Origin: an uncultured Fibrobacter sp.
GTDB taxonomy: Bacteria > Fibrobacterota > Fibrobacteria > Fibrobacterales > Fibrobacteraceae
DNA length: 19,209 bases
Direction of reading: 5' to 3'
Assembly (NCBI GenBank): GCA_934691725.1
Contig: CAKUTF010000047.1
Coordinates: 1 to 19,209, forward strand
Part shown: in pieces, positions 13,146 through 19,209 of the stretch
Position numbering within the stretch: position 1 is the stretch's first letter
Layout: each line of letters begins with the position of its first letter
Translations under genes and position numbers: made by a program
The notes under the pieces: generated by a model
What the model was told of the DNA's origin: nothing
The model's input: the letters and a program-made list of their open reading frames with translations, nothing else
The model's database searches: none

Positions 13146-15485
13146 CTAATCGATTGCCTTGTCGATGCGGTAGCCGTTCTTGTCGAACGTGACCCGGACC
13201 GTTCCTTTCTGCGACGTGTTCAGCAGCGGAATTTTCAGGCTGTCGAGCCTTTCCGTCACCTGTCTGTGCGGATGGTGAAACTTGTTTCGACGCCCGTTCG
13301 ACGCGATGGCGACTTGGGGTCTGACCGCTTCGAGAAATTCCCTGGAACTCGAAGTCTTCGAACCGTGATGGCCCAGCTTGAGAATGTCCGTTTTGAGCGG
13401 AATGTCCGTCGAGAGGATTTTTCGCTCGCCTTCTTTCGTGAGGTCTCCGGTGAGCAAGATGGAACCTCCGATGCCTTCTAGGCGGAGCGTGACGCTTTCC
13501 GAGTTGGTTTCTCCGCAGCGGAAAGGCGCCGGGTGCAGGACGCGCATTTCCCAGACGGACATTCGGTGCGGACCTTGGCGGGTCGCTTCGCGATAGAGCA
13601 TTCCGCGGCGAAGATCCTGGATAGGGACTTTTTTTGCCATTGCCGTGGAAAGGACGCTTCGCCATTCCTTTTTTTCGGTGATGCGGGCGCATTCCTGGAT
13701 CCAGAGCGTTTCGACGGGAAATTCCCGAAGGAGAACTTCGGCTCCGCTGAAGTGATCTAAGTCCGGATGCGTGATGATCAGTCCTTTCAGTTTCCAGACT
13801 CCGGATTCCTGCAAAAATGGGATGATCTTGTCGTTGGCGACATTTCTTTTTCCGGTGTTCACCCCGGCATCGACAAGAAAAGCCTCTCCGCGCGGGCTTT
13901 TTACAAAAATGCAATCGCCCTGTCCGATGTCTAGAACGGAAACTTCCCAGCGTGCGTCCCATTTTCGGATTCCTTCGTTCCATACAAAGTAACCGCCAAA
14001 GACGAGCAGTATCCCAAGCGAGATCCTTCGCGCCCAGATGTTTTTCCGAAATGCGCCGACGGTGAAAATCCCGAATCCGGCGAGAACCAAAATCCATACG
14101 GGAAAAGGTCCCACGGTGACGGAGGCGAGCGTGACCGCTGAAATTTTCCCGACGAGAAAGGCGGAAACTCGGAAAAGGAATCCGGCTGCCTTGCAGAAAG
14201 TTGAAGCGATGAAGGGAACGGGCAGAAGCAGGGCGAAAATCCCGGCCTGCATCCCGAGACTTACCAGCGGAACGACGCAGATGTTTCCCAGGATGGAGAT
14301 CGGGGAAAGCGAATGGAACGACCAGATGAGAAATGGCGCGGTCGAAACGGTGGCGACAAGAGTAATCCAGACGGCGCTGAAAACTCCGCTTTCCAGAAAT
14401 TTCCAGAGACGGCTTTTCCTTAGAAATTCGCTTTTGGCGGTAAACGGTGAACGCTTTCCGAATGCGATGATACCCGCTGTCGCGGATGCGGAAAGCTGGA
14501 ATCCGACGTTCCAGAGAATGTCCGGTTCAAAAATCGTCAAGATGAAAAGCGCGACGCCTAGCGAGTTGAGGCTGTCCGCCTTGCGTTCCAAAAGAAGCCC
14601 GAACTGTACGACAGAAAACATGAACACGGCGCGATAGACGGCGGGGGAGCCTCCGGTGACGGGCGCATAGACGAGCATTAGAAAAATAGCTAGCGCGCTT
14701 GCAAAGGAATGCGGCATTCGGGTCGCTTTCAACAGAAGAAGGAGAATCCCCGAGAGCAGGACGATGTGGAATCCGCTGATGGCTAAAACGTGGACGATTC
14801 CCGCCCGGCGAAATCCGTTTTGCAGCGTATCGGGAATGCTCGAACGATCTCCGGCCAAAAGCCCTATCAAAAGTCCCGCTTCCGCAGGGGAAAGGTATCT
14901 GGAAAAGTATCCCTTCAAAAATTTTCGGACATTCGAAAAGGTCTTTTCAAATGTCCATCGGTGCGAAAGAACTTGAAACGATTCAAGCCTTCCGAATCCG
15001 GCAAGTCCCTGGCTCTTCAGCCATTTCGGCGAGTCGAAACTTCCGGGAACGGTCGGCGGTTCGACGGGGAACCATTTGGCCGTATAGGCGATGGAGTCTC
15101 CGGAAACCGGATAGGGCGGAGCCTTTTTGGAAAGGCGGACTTTGCCTGCGGGGCTTTTCACGATTACGGCGACGCCTTCGGGCCTATCGAGGACGGATTC
15201 CACGAATCCGTAACTTTTGACGGGAAGCTCTTTCGGTGGTTCCTCGCCGCTTTGCGCGTATTCTGCAACCAGGAGACGAATAGCGATGCAGAGGAGAAGG
15301 AGGAGCGATACTCTGCGCGGAAACTTGGGAAGTGCCCCGAGCGTGACCGCTAAGAGCGGAATGAACGCTGCGCCGTATAGCGGGTATCTTGCGGAACAGA
15401 TGTAGAGGACCGAGCAGAAGAATGCGGCGAGGGCCGGGCGCTCGGCGAGAGGCGTAAAAAACTTCTTCAGTTCCTCGAAAGGCAT
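13146..15485 (-). CDS. comEC: DNA internalization competence protein ComEC/Rec2
   Basis: Polytopic inner-membrane channel for uptake of single-stranded DNA during natural transformation. The 779-residue length is normal for a full ComEC. Domain order: N-terminal helices and an OB-like soluble segment (about 1-195), the Competence domain with the hallmark AGIVHVLAISGFHIVLLSG (ISGFH at 236-240) and many helices to about 490, then a metallo-beta-lactamase-like domain from about 505. That last domain starts SVLDIGQGDCIF and has metal-ligand motif HPDLDH (573-578), plus ILLTGDL and LKLGHHGSKTSSS (His706-His707). All key motifs are intact. ATG 15485 has aggag seven bases upstream. The metalloprotease gene diverges from it. 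Confidence 0.97.
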   Translation of the reverse strand: MPFEELKKFFTPLAERPALAAFFCSVLYICSARYPLYGAAFIPLLAVTLGALPKFPRRVSLLLLLCIAIRLLVAEYAQSGEEPPKELPVKSYGFVESVLDRPEGVAVIVKSPAGKVRLSKKAPPYPVSGDSIAYTAKWFPVEPPTVPGSFDSPKWLKSQGLAGFGRLESFQVLSHRWTFEKTFSNVRKFLKGYFSRYLSPAEAGLLIGLLAGDRSSIPDTLQNGFRRAGIVHVLAISGFHIVLLSGILLLLLKATRMPHSFASALAIFLMLVYAPVTGGSPAVYRAVFMFSVVQFGLLLERKADSLNSLGVALFILTIFEPDILWNVGFQLSASATAGIIAFGKRSPFTAKSEFLRKSRLWKFLESGVFSAVWITLVATVSTAPFLIWSFHSLSPISILGNICVVPLVSLGMQAGIFALLLPVPFIASTFCKAAGFLFRVSAFLVGKISAVTLASVTVGPFPVWILVLAGFGIFTVGAFRKNIWARRISLGILLVFGGYFVWNEGIRKWDARWEVSVLDIGQGDCIFVKSPRGEAFLVDAGVNTGKRNVANDKIIPFLQESGVWKLKGLIITHPDLDHFSGAEVLLREFPVETLWIQECARITEKKEWRSVLSTAMAKKVPIQDLRRGMLYREATRQGPHRMSVWEMRVLHPAPFRCGETNSESVTLRLEGIGGSILLTGDLTKEGERKILSTDIPLKTDILKLGHHGSKTSSSREFLEAVRPQVAIASNGRRNKFHHPHRQVTERLDSLKIPLLNTSQKGTVRVTFDKNGYRIDKAID

Positions 15486-15537
15486 TTCTTTCTCCTGTGA
15501 ATTGATTAAATTGGTTTTCGTAGGGATAAACGCTCCG

Positions 15538-16815
15538 ATGATTCGAAAAAGGAAATTTTCCGTTTTTTTTGCCTGTTTTTGCCTGGCGGTTTCGCTGGCG
15601 CTAGATGGCTGTGAAAATTTTTCCTCTTCTTCGTGGGAAGAACCTTCGCTTTTACCGCTCAGCGCTTCGTTTGTGCTCTATGCGAACGATTTGGCGAGGA
15701 ACGATTCCGCAGCGGCGCATTTAAGCACTGGTGTCTTGATGCCCGTCCAGCCGGGTGCCTCCTACGCGCTATCCTTCGATGCCGATCCGTCCCGAAAGCC
15801 TCCGCGATTGCAGATATTTCGGCTTGTCATGCGCTCGGACTCCCTCTACATCGGGAGCAGGATTCGCGACGTCAAGGCTATCGATTCGCTCGGACGCTGG
15901 ATTTATCGCTTTGAAAGCCGCGAGAGCGAACAGACTTACTGGGCGCCGATTCTTGTCGAAGGCGATTCCTACTATTCCGGACCGGTTAAAAATCTTTTTC
16001 TGGACGGAGTGGGAAATCACAGCGCGCATTTCAGCTTGAACCTGGTTCTTGTCGGTTCTTACGGAGGAACTTCGGATTCCGTTCCCCTGGATTCCCTTTC
16101 GAGGCTTTTTCTCCGCCGTTTCCGCGAAGCGTTCGCCGCGGGAGGCGTTTCGATCGACACGCTTTATCTCCACCGGGCGTCCGAGCGTACCGATCTTTCA
16201 ACGCGATACCCCGACGACATCCCATGGCTTGCCGGAAAGTCTTCTTCGGACTATTTTCTTTCGGAACTGGGCGGTTGGCCGAATTCTCCGGGAGAAGAAA
16301 ATGTTTACCATGCGCTGGACCTGGTCTTGGTCCATCGGATAGAAATGCCCGGGGTACTGGGATATTCGGTACTCTTCGGAGGGAATCTTGGCGCGGGGCT
16401 AGGGAGCACAGTTGTCGTCGGGACGCATTACTATGTGAACGCCTTTACCGAACATTCGCAAACGGCGCAGGAAATCGTCGAAACCGCCATCCACGAGACG
16501 GCTCATTTTTTCGGGCTGCGCCATACGACATCGACGACTTCCGACCTGGAAAATTCGGGCGACGCTTCCAACGTGGAAGACGGCATCCCGGACACGCCTT
16601 ATTGCGGATCGGTCATCCGCACAAAAAAACTTCCCCGGCTTTTCTCCGTTCCTTTGGATGCGCAGTCTCGCCAGGTCCTTTTCAAGTCGGCAGAGTCCCG
16701 GTGTCCCGACGCGAACAATCCGATGTTTCCGACGGTGAATGCGCTTGAAATGGAACCGTTTACGGAAGGACAGTTCACGCTTCTTCGGAAAAATCTCCAG
16801 CTCTATCCCCACTAA
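15538..16815 (+). CDS. Metzincin zinc metalloprotease, M43 (pappalysin)-like, predicted lipoprotein
   Basis: A 425-residue exported protein. The N-terminus has basic residues, a hydrophobic stretch (FSVFFACFCLAVSLALDGC) and a Cys at 25; the lipobox LDGC has an unusual Asp at -2, so lipidation is likely but not certain. The C-terminal half carries the extended zinc site HETAHFFGLRH (319-329). It is followed by VEDGIPDTPYC and NNPMF (Met-turn, Met396), then FTEGQFTLLRKNL. This order (D.v.DTP, Met-turn, FT.GQ..r) matches M43/pappalysin-type metzincins. The N-terminal half is unassigned. ATG 15538 fits the signal peptide; a TTG at 15502 would add 12 residues. The next gene starts four bases after the stop. 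Confidence 0.85.
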   Translation: MIRKRKFSVFFACFCLAVSLALDGCENFSSSSWEEPSLLPLSASFVLYANDLARNDSAAAHLSTGVLMPVQPGASYALSFDADPSRKPPRLQIFRLVMRSDSLYIGSRIRDVKAIDSLGRWIYRFESRESEQTYWAPILVEGDSYYSGPVKNLFLDGVGNHSAHFSLNLVLVGSYGGTSDSVPLDSLSRLFLRRFREAFAAGGVSIDTLYLHRASERTDLSTRYPDDIPWLAGKSSSDYFLSELGGWPNSPGEENVYHALDLVLVHRIEMPGVLGYSVLFGGNLGAGLGSTVVVGTHYYVNAFTEHSQTAQEIVETAIHETAHFFGLRHTTSTTSDLENSGDASNVEDGIPDTPYCGSVIRTKKLPRLFSVPLDAQSRQVLFKSAESRCPDANNPMFPTVNALEMEPFTEGQFTLLRKNLQLYPH

Positions 16816-16819
16816 TTCT

Positions 16820-17353
16820 ATGGCAAATCCTCTCCAGTTTTCAGAAAATGCGGTGCTTTTGGCGTTCATCCTCCAGCCGGGACCGGAATGGAATCTCGGA
16901 ATCCTAGACGCTCTGCGCAAGGTCTGGGGACAGGTGCGGCATTTGGGAAAACTTTTTCCTTTCGACAAGACGGAATATTATACGCCTGAAATGGGAACGG
17001 GACTTTTTCGGGGCGTTGTTTCGTTTGAAAGGACTGTGGCGCCACAAGAAATCGGATTGGAAAAGGAACGCTCGAACGCTCTTGAACGGGAGCTTTCCCC
17101 GCAGTCGAGCGGGCGTCGCGTGAACATCGACATCGGGTATATGGATTTAGACAAGATTGTCCTGCCTTCTTACAAGCGCGGACCGTTTAAACTCTATGCG
17201 GGAGACGGACTTTGGCTCGATATGATCCTGCACTATGCGAAGGGGCGTTTTTTGCCGACGGCGTGGGCGTTTGACGACTTCAAACGGGATCCTTACGAAC
17301 ACGACTTGCTGCTCATCCGTGAAAAGTTCAAAAAGTCGATGCGCGCGGGGTAG
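16820..17353 (+). CDS. DUF4416 family protein
   Basis: A 177-residue cytoplasmic protein with the DUF4416 pattern through its whole length. The matching blocks are LFPFDKTEYYTPEMGTGLFR (45-64), VSFER, LEKERSNALE, GRRVNIDIGYMDLDKIVLPS (98-117), KLYAGDGLWLDMILHYAKG, and a final WAFDDFKRDPY. Members of this family are small proteins of unknown biochemical role. The usual 'NlDPGYl' is NIDIGYM here and the usual 'WTYPDY' is WAFDDF, so this copy is somewhat divergent. The ATG lies four bases after the metalloprotease stop and lacks a clear Shine-Dalgarno, suggesting translational coupling. The frame is open upstream, but that part overlaps the protease out of frame. Confidence 0.88.
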   Translation: MANPLQFSENAVLLAFILQPGPEWNLGILDALRKVWGQVRHLGKLFPFDKTEYYTPEMGTGLFRGVVSFERTVAPQEIGLEKERSNALERELSPQSSGRRVNIDIGYMDLDKIVLPSYKRGPFKLYAGDGLWLDMILHYAKGRFLPTAWAFDDFKRDPYEHDLLLIREKFKKSMRAG

Positions 17354-17518
17354 TCGAGAATTGTGGCTTGAACGGGGAATGCGGAATAGGCTGTCTTGCG
17401 TGATCAGAGCTTAGAGCTGAGATTTTAGAGCATAGCAAATAGTTGATAGTGGATAGGAAACAGGAATCAGTGTTAGAGCCTAGTTGATAGTGGATAGTTG
17501 GTAGTTGACAGGAAACAG

Positions 17519-17546
17519 AAATCAGAAATCAGAAATCAGAAATCAG
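17519..17546 (+). repeat. Perfect tandem heptamer aaatcag x4
   Basis: Four identical, directly adjacent 7-bp units within array 2, preceded by the related gaaacag (17512). Indicates recent slipped-strand or unequal-exchange expansion. Confidence 0.95.
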
Positions 17547-17571
17547 TGAGCAGTGGCTAGTGAGCAGTTAG

Positions 17572-17620
17572 AAATTAGGAATTAGGAATTAGGAATTAGG
17601 AATTAGGAATTAGGAATGAG
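17572..17620 (+). repeat. Tandem heptamer gaattag x5 with flanking variants
   Basis: One aaattag, five perfect gaattag units (17579-17613) and one gaatgag in continuous 7-bp phase. This is the most homogeneous block of array 2 and a candidate for copy-number variation between strains. Confidence 0.95.
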
Positions 17621-17978
17621 GAATTGACTGTTTAGCGAACCGCTATTAGGGATCTGGGAGAAGGGAATAGTCTTTGGTGCATGCCCAGAGCTTAGAACTG
17701 AGAGCTTAGCGCTTAGTTAATAATGAATAGTTATTAGTAGCCTGAAATCATGAGGCAGGAAACAGAAATCAGATGTTAGGATTTAGCAATCAAACTGTAA
17801 AGTCTCATACAAATCTGGCTTCAGTATGTGAAAGAGCTCGCTCCACTGACCAATTCCGCATTCCTAATTCCTCGTTTTCTTAACCGTTCTCTTCAAAGGC
17901 ACTTGTCCCGCTTGACTCTTCCCAAAAGCCTAGGCGTTTGCGCTCTACTACCTAATCCCTAAATGTATTTCAAAAGCA

Positions 17979-18006
17979 AAGAGGCCGACTCCTTAGCCGA
18001 CCTCTT
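17979..18006 (-). terminator. Terminator of the 18022 outer-membrane protein gene
   Basis: On the minus strand AAGAGGTCGGCT pairs with AGTCGGCCTCTT over 12 bp (two G-U pairs in RNA) around the loop AAGG, followed by ttgcttttg. It lies 15 bases beyond the stop codon of the gene at 18022-18765. On the + strand the stem is weaker and no T-run follows, so it is oriented leftward. Confidence 0.75.
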
Positions 18007-18021
18007 AAAAAATTTCAAACC

Positions 18022-18765
18022 CTAGAAATTGTAGGAAAAGTTGACTTCGATACCCACCGCATCGCCGTCGAGATGGTGACTGGAATCGCCGGAACGAACT
18101 TTGAGTTTTCCGTCAACAGACATTTCTCCATTGATGGCATAGGCGGCTCCGAGCCAGAGACGGATGCTGTTGTCTCCCGCATTGTCTTCCCAATTGCCTC
18201 CATCATCGTCGGTAAGCTTGTACTTGAGTTCCAGCCCGACGAGCGGGGTGAGGCCGTAATCGGGAATCGTGTAGCCGAGTTCCGCGGCGAGATTCAGGAC
18301 AAGGCCCGGTTCAAAACCGTGGCGCTTGAAGCCCCAGTAAACGCCCGCTTCGGTACCGAGGGCGAGGTTCGGGGCTAGTTCCTGCGAGAACTGTCCGCCG
18401 AGGGTAAAGCTCAAGCGGTCGCTCACATCGTTGCTTCCGATGGGGAGGTTCAGGTCTAAAAAGAGGTTTACGATAGGCATGATGGCGTAACGCGCGCCCA
18501 AAGTCAGATCCGTGAAGCCTGCGCCGTCGGAGCCGCTTGTTTCCCAGGAGCGGTAGCCAAAGGATTCAAGCGAAAGTTCCAGGTTCGGCATGAGAATGTA
18601 GCGTGCGCTGACGTTCAGTCCCCATTGGGACCAGGGATCGTCGGAATCGTAAAAGAACTGTCCCTTGACGGTTCCCTTGCCGGCTTCGGGAAGCTGGTAA
18701 TAATCCCACGAGGCGAAGCTTGAAGTGGCGATGAGCAAAGCGGCTAGCGCAATTTTCTTGAACAT
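18022..18765 (-). CDS. Predicted outer-membrane beta-barrel protein (small porin-like)
   Basis: A 247-residue exported protein. The signal peptide MFKKIALAALLIATSSFA is cleaved probably before SWDYY. The mature chain shows regular amphipathic strands of 10-12 residues separated by acidic turns (LNVSARYILMPNLELSLESF, GARYAIMPIVNLFLDLNLPI, LAAELGYTIPDYGLTPLVGL, LKYKLTDDDGG). It ends VNFSYNF, a terminal Phe typical of barrels recognised by the BAM machinery. The asymmetry of strands and length suggest a monomeric 8-12 strand barrel; substrate unknown. ATG 18765 has aggag seven bases upstream. The gene is monocistronic, with a terminator just downstream and arrays 2 and 3 on either side. Confidence 0.8.
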   Translation of the reverse strand: MFKKIALAALLIATSSFASWDYYQLPEAGKGTVKGQFFYDSDDPWSQWGLNVSARYILMPNLELSLESFGYRSWETSGSDGAGFTDLTLGARYAIMPIVNLFLDLNLPIGSNDVSDRLSFTLGGQFSQELAPNLALGTEAGVYWGFKRHGFEPGLVLNLAAELGYTIPDYGLTPLVGLELKYKLTDDDGGNWEDNAGDNSIRLWLGAAYAINGEMSVDGKLKVRSGDSSHHLDGDAVGIEVNFSYNF

Positions 18766-18785
18766 GGAAAATCTCCTGCTTTCTG

Positions 18786-19048
18786 TTTTTCCAAAAGATA
18801 GCTTCTAGCCGGTTTTCTGTTTAGTGGTTATCGGTATTGGACGTGTTTTTTGTCTTGGCGGTTTGCTTTTTGCCGGATCAAACGGAAAAAGGAATCGGCC
18901 TTCGAGTATGCAGCCCGAGGCTCCCGGATCGCATTGTTTGTGGCGTCTTTGGCAAAAGGTTTCCGACAAGAATCGACATTCCCAGCTCATGGGGAAAATA
19001 TAGAAATCGCGAGTGAAAATGAGGGTAGGGGTTTATTCGCGGACGTCT
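18786..19048. other. Gene-free stretch upstream of the 18022 gene
   Basis: Nothing convincing is seen. Short open frames on both strands (about 60 codons) lack ribosome binding sites and recognisable protein features. The promoter of the leftward barrel gene should be in the first ~80 bases, but I see no clear -35/-10 pair. The word gcggacgtctatg at 19040 announces array 3. Confidence 0.5.
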
Positions 19049-19101
19049 ATGTTTAGGGATGAGGGAGTAGGGATTAGGCCGCAGACGTTTAAGGAAATGA
19101 G

Positions 19102-19209
19102 GAATTAGCAATTAGCAATGAGAAATTGGTCTGCGGACGTCTAGGCTTTTTAACATGTCATTCCCTTGCTTGACAAGGGAATCTCGTCCGATAATGACAG
19201 GCTAGCGAG
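19102..19209 (+). repeat. 108-bp direct repeat, copy 2 (reaches window end)
   Basis: Ungapped match to 1835-1942 with 8 differences by my count, same orientation. Contains gcggacgtctaggc and the REP-like hairpin. The repeat may extend beyond the window, because identity holds to the last base. Confidence 0.9.
19157..19201. repeat. REP-like palindromic element, copy 2
   Basis: Inner perfect 9-bp stem attcccttg (19160-19168) and caagggaat (19174-19182) with a 5-base loop. The outer arms tgtcatt and aatgaca pair over 7 bp, so the whole element can form a two-level cruciform. Copy 1 lies at 1889-1933, where the left outer arm has one change (tatcatt). Confidence 0.7.

Larger units (their letters stand above)
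17395..17968. repeat. Heptamer array 2: degenerate 7-bp word array with polarity flip
   Basis: The gap between the DUF4416 gene and the 18022 barrel gene is filled with 7-bp words. From 17401 to 17620 I read about 30 consecutive units ending in AG with one 6-base and one 4-base slip. Examples are tgatcag 17401, agcttag 17408, ttgatag 17443 and 17484, tggatag 17450 and 17491, and gaaacag 17457 and 17512. They include four aaatcag (17519-17546) and five gaattag (17579-17613) in tandem. A second phased block runs 17689-17793 (agcttag twice, gaggcag 17752, gaaacag 17759, aaatcag 17766). After about 17840 the words are complementary (ctgacca, ctaattc; ctactac 17945, ctaatcc 17952, ctaaatg 17959). 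Many words equal those of array 1. No coding capacity is plausible. Confidence 0.88.
19049..19209 (+). repeat. Heptamer array 3, left end, cut by the window edge
   Basis: AG-type words in 7-bp phase: ggatgag 19057, ggagtag 19064, ggattag 19071, gccgcag 19078, then gaattag 19102, caattag 19109, caatgag 19116. It continues into the 108-bp repeat shared with the left end of array 1. Only AG-type words are visible; if built like arrays 1 and 2, CT-type words should follow outside the window. Confidence 0.8.

Noticed and set aside
13018..14097. 359-codon minus-strand open frame
   Set aside because: Out-of-frame shadow of the comEC metallo-beta-lactamase-like domain, strongly Arg-rich with no domain features.
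17401..17622. Possible CRISPR array
   Set aside because: Units are 7 bp with no spacers of constant length and no cas genes nearby; the conserved part is two bases.
18805..19056. Small open frames on both strands upstream of the 18022 gene
   Set aside because: About 60-68 codons, no ribosome binding site, no signal peptide or recognisable motif, and the + strand one runs into array 3.
1835..19209. A composite transposon or integrative element bounded by the 108-bp repeats
   Set aside because: The interval contains housekeeping genes only, no transposase, integrase or relaxase, and no base-composition shift.

Overview
The window is most likely from a Fibrobacterota bacterium (Fibrobacter or close kin). 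The best marker is a decayed copy of the 'Fibrobacter succinogenes major paralogous domain' (FISUMP, TIGR02145) at 2513-3211. It carries the lipoprotein signal peptide, the QIWMAENLNY core, the YGRLYTWAAAMDSA core and the VRGVCPEGWRLPD core that typify this family. The organism is Gram-negative, judging by several lipoproteins, outer-membrane barrel candidates and an Mla-type lipid transporter. Genes are tightly packed, mid-GC, and mostly preceded by AGGAG-like ribosome binding sites.

Layout, left to right. (1) The 3' part of a SulP/STAS anion transporter (+) converges, with one base between stop codons, on an RluE-type pseudouridine synthase (-). (2) 1835-2356 is a non-coding array of degenerate 7-bp words with a REP-like hairpin, followed by the FISUMP pseudogene and an AT-rich stretch. 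(3) On the minus strand lies tpiA-secG-tRNA-Leu(GAG), ending in a strong terminator. (4) A five-gene minus-strand cluster encodes a phospholipid/ABC transport system: STAS-fused MlaE permease, MlaF ATPase, MCE/MlaD protein, a PqiC-like auxiliary lipoprotein and a BamE/SmpA-like lipoprotein. (5) An outer-membrane barrel candidate (+) overlaps, tail to tail, an rsmG-merR-exported protein operon (-). (6) A second exported barrel candidate (+) converges on comEC (-). (7) Divergent from comEC is a metzincin lipoprotein (M43/pappalysin-like) followed by a DUF4416 gene. (8) A second large heptamer array (about 17395-17968), an outer-membrane barrel gene (-), and the start of a third array that runs off the window.

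The genes are mostly housekeeping: rRNA modification (rluE, rsmG), glycolysis (tpiA), protein export (secG), envelope lipid homeostasis (mla cluster) and DNA uptake (comEC). The unusual content is in the intergenic DNA. Three arrays are built from variants of a 7-bp word ending in AG (NNNNNAG). They keep the 7-bp phase for up to 16 consecutive units and share identical words. In the two complete arrays the word polarity flips, with AG words on the left and their complements (CTNNNNN) on the right. A 108-bp block at the left end of array 1 recurs at the right edge of the window (100/108 identical, same orientation, 17.3 kb apart). I do not know a described Fibrobacter repeat family of this kind; it resembles in principle the heptanucleotide STRR repeats of cyanobacteria.
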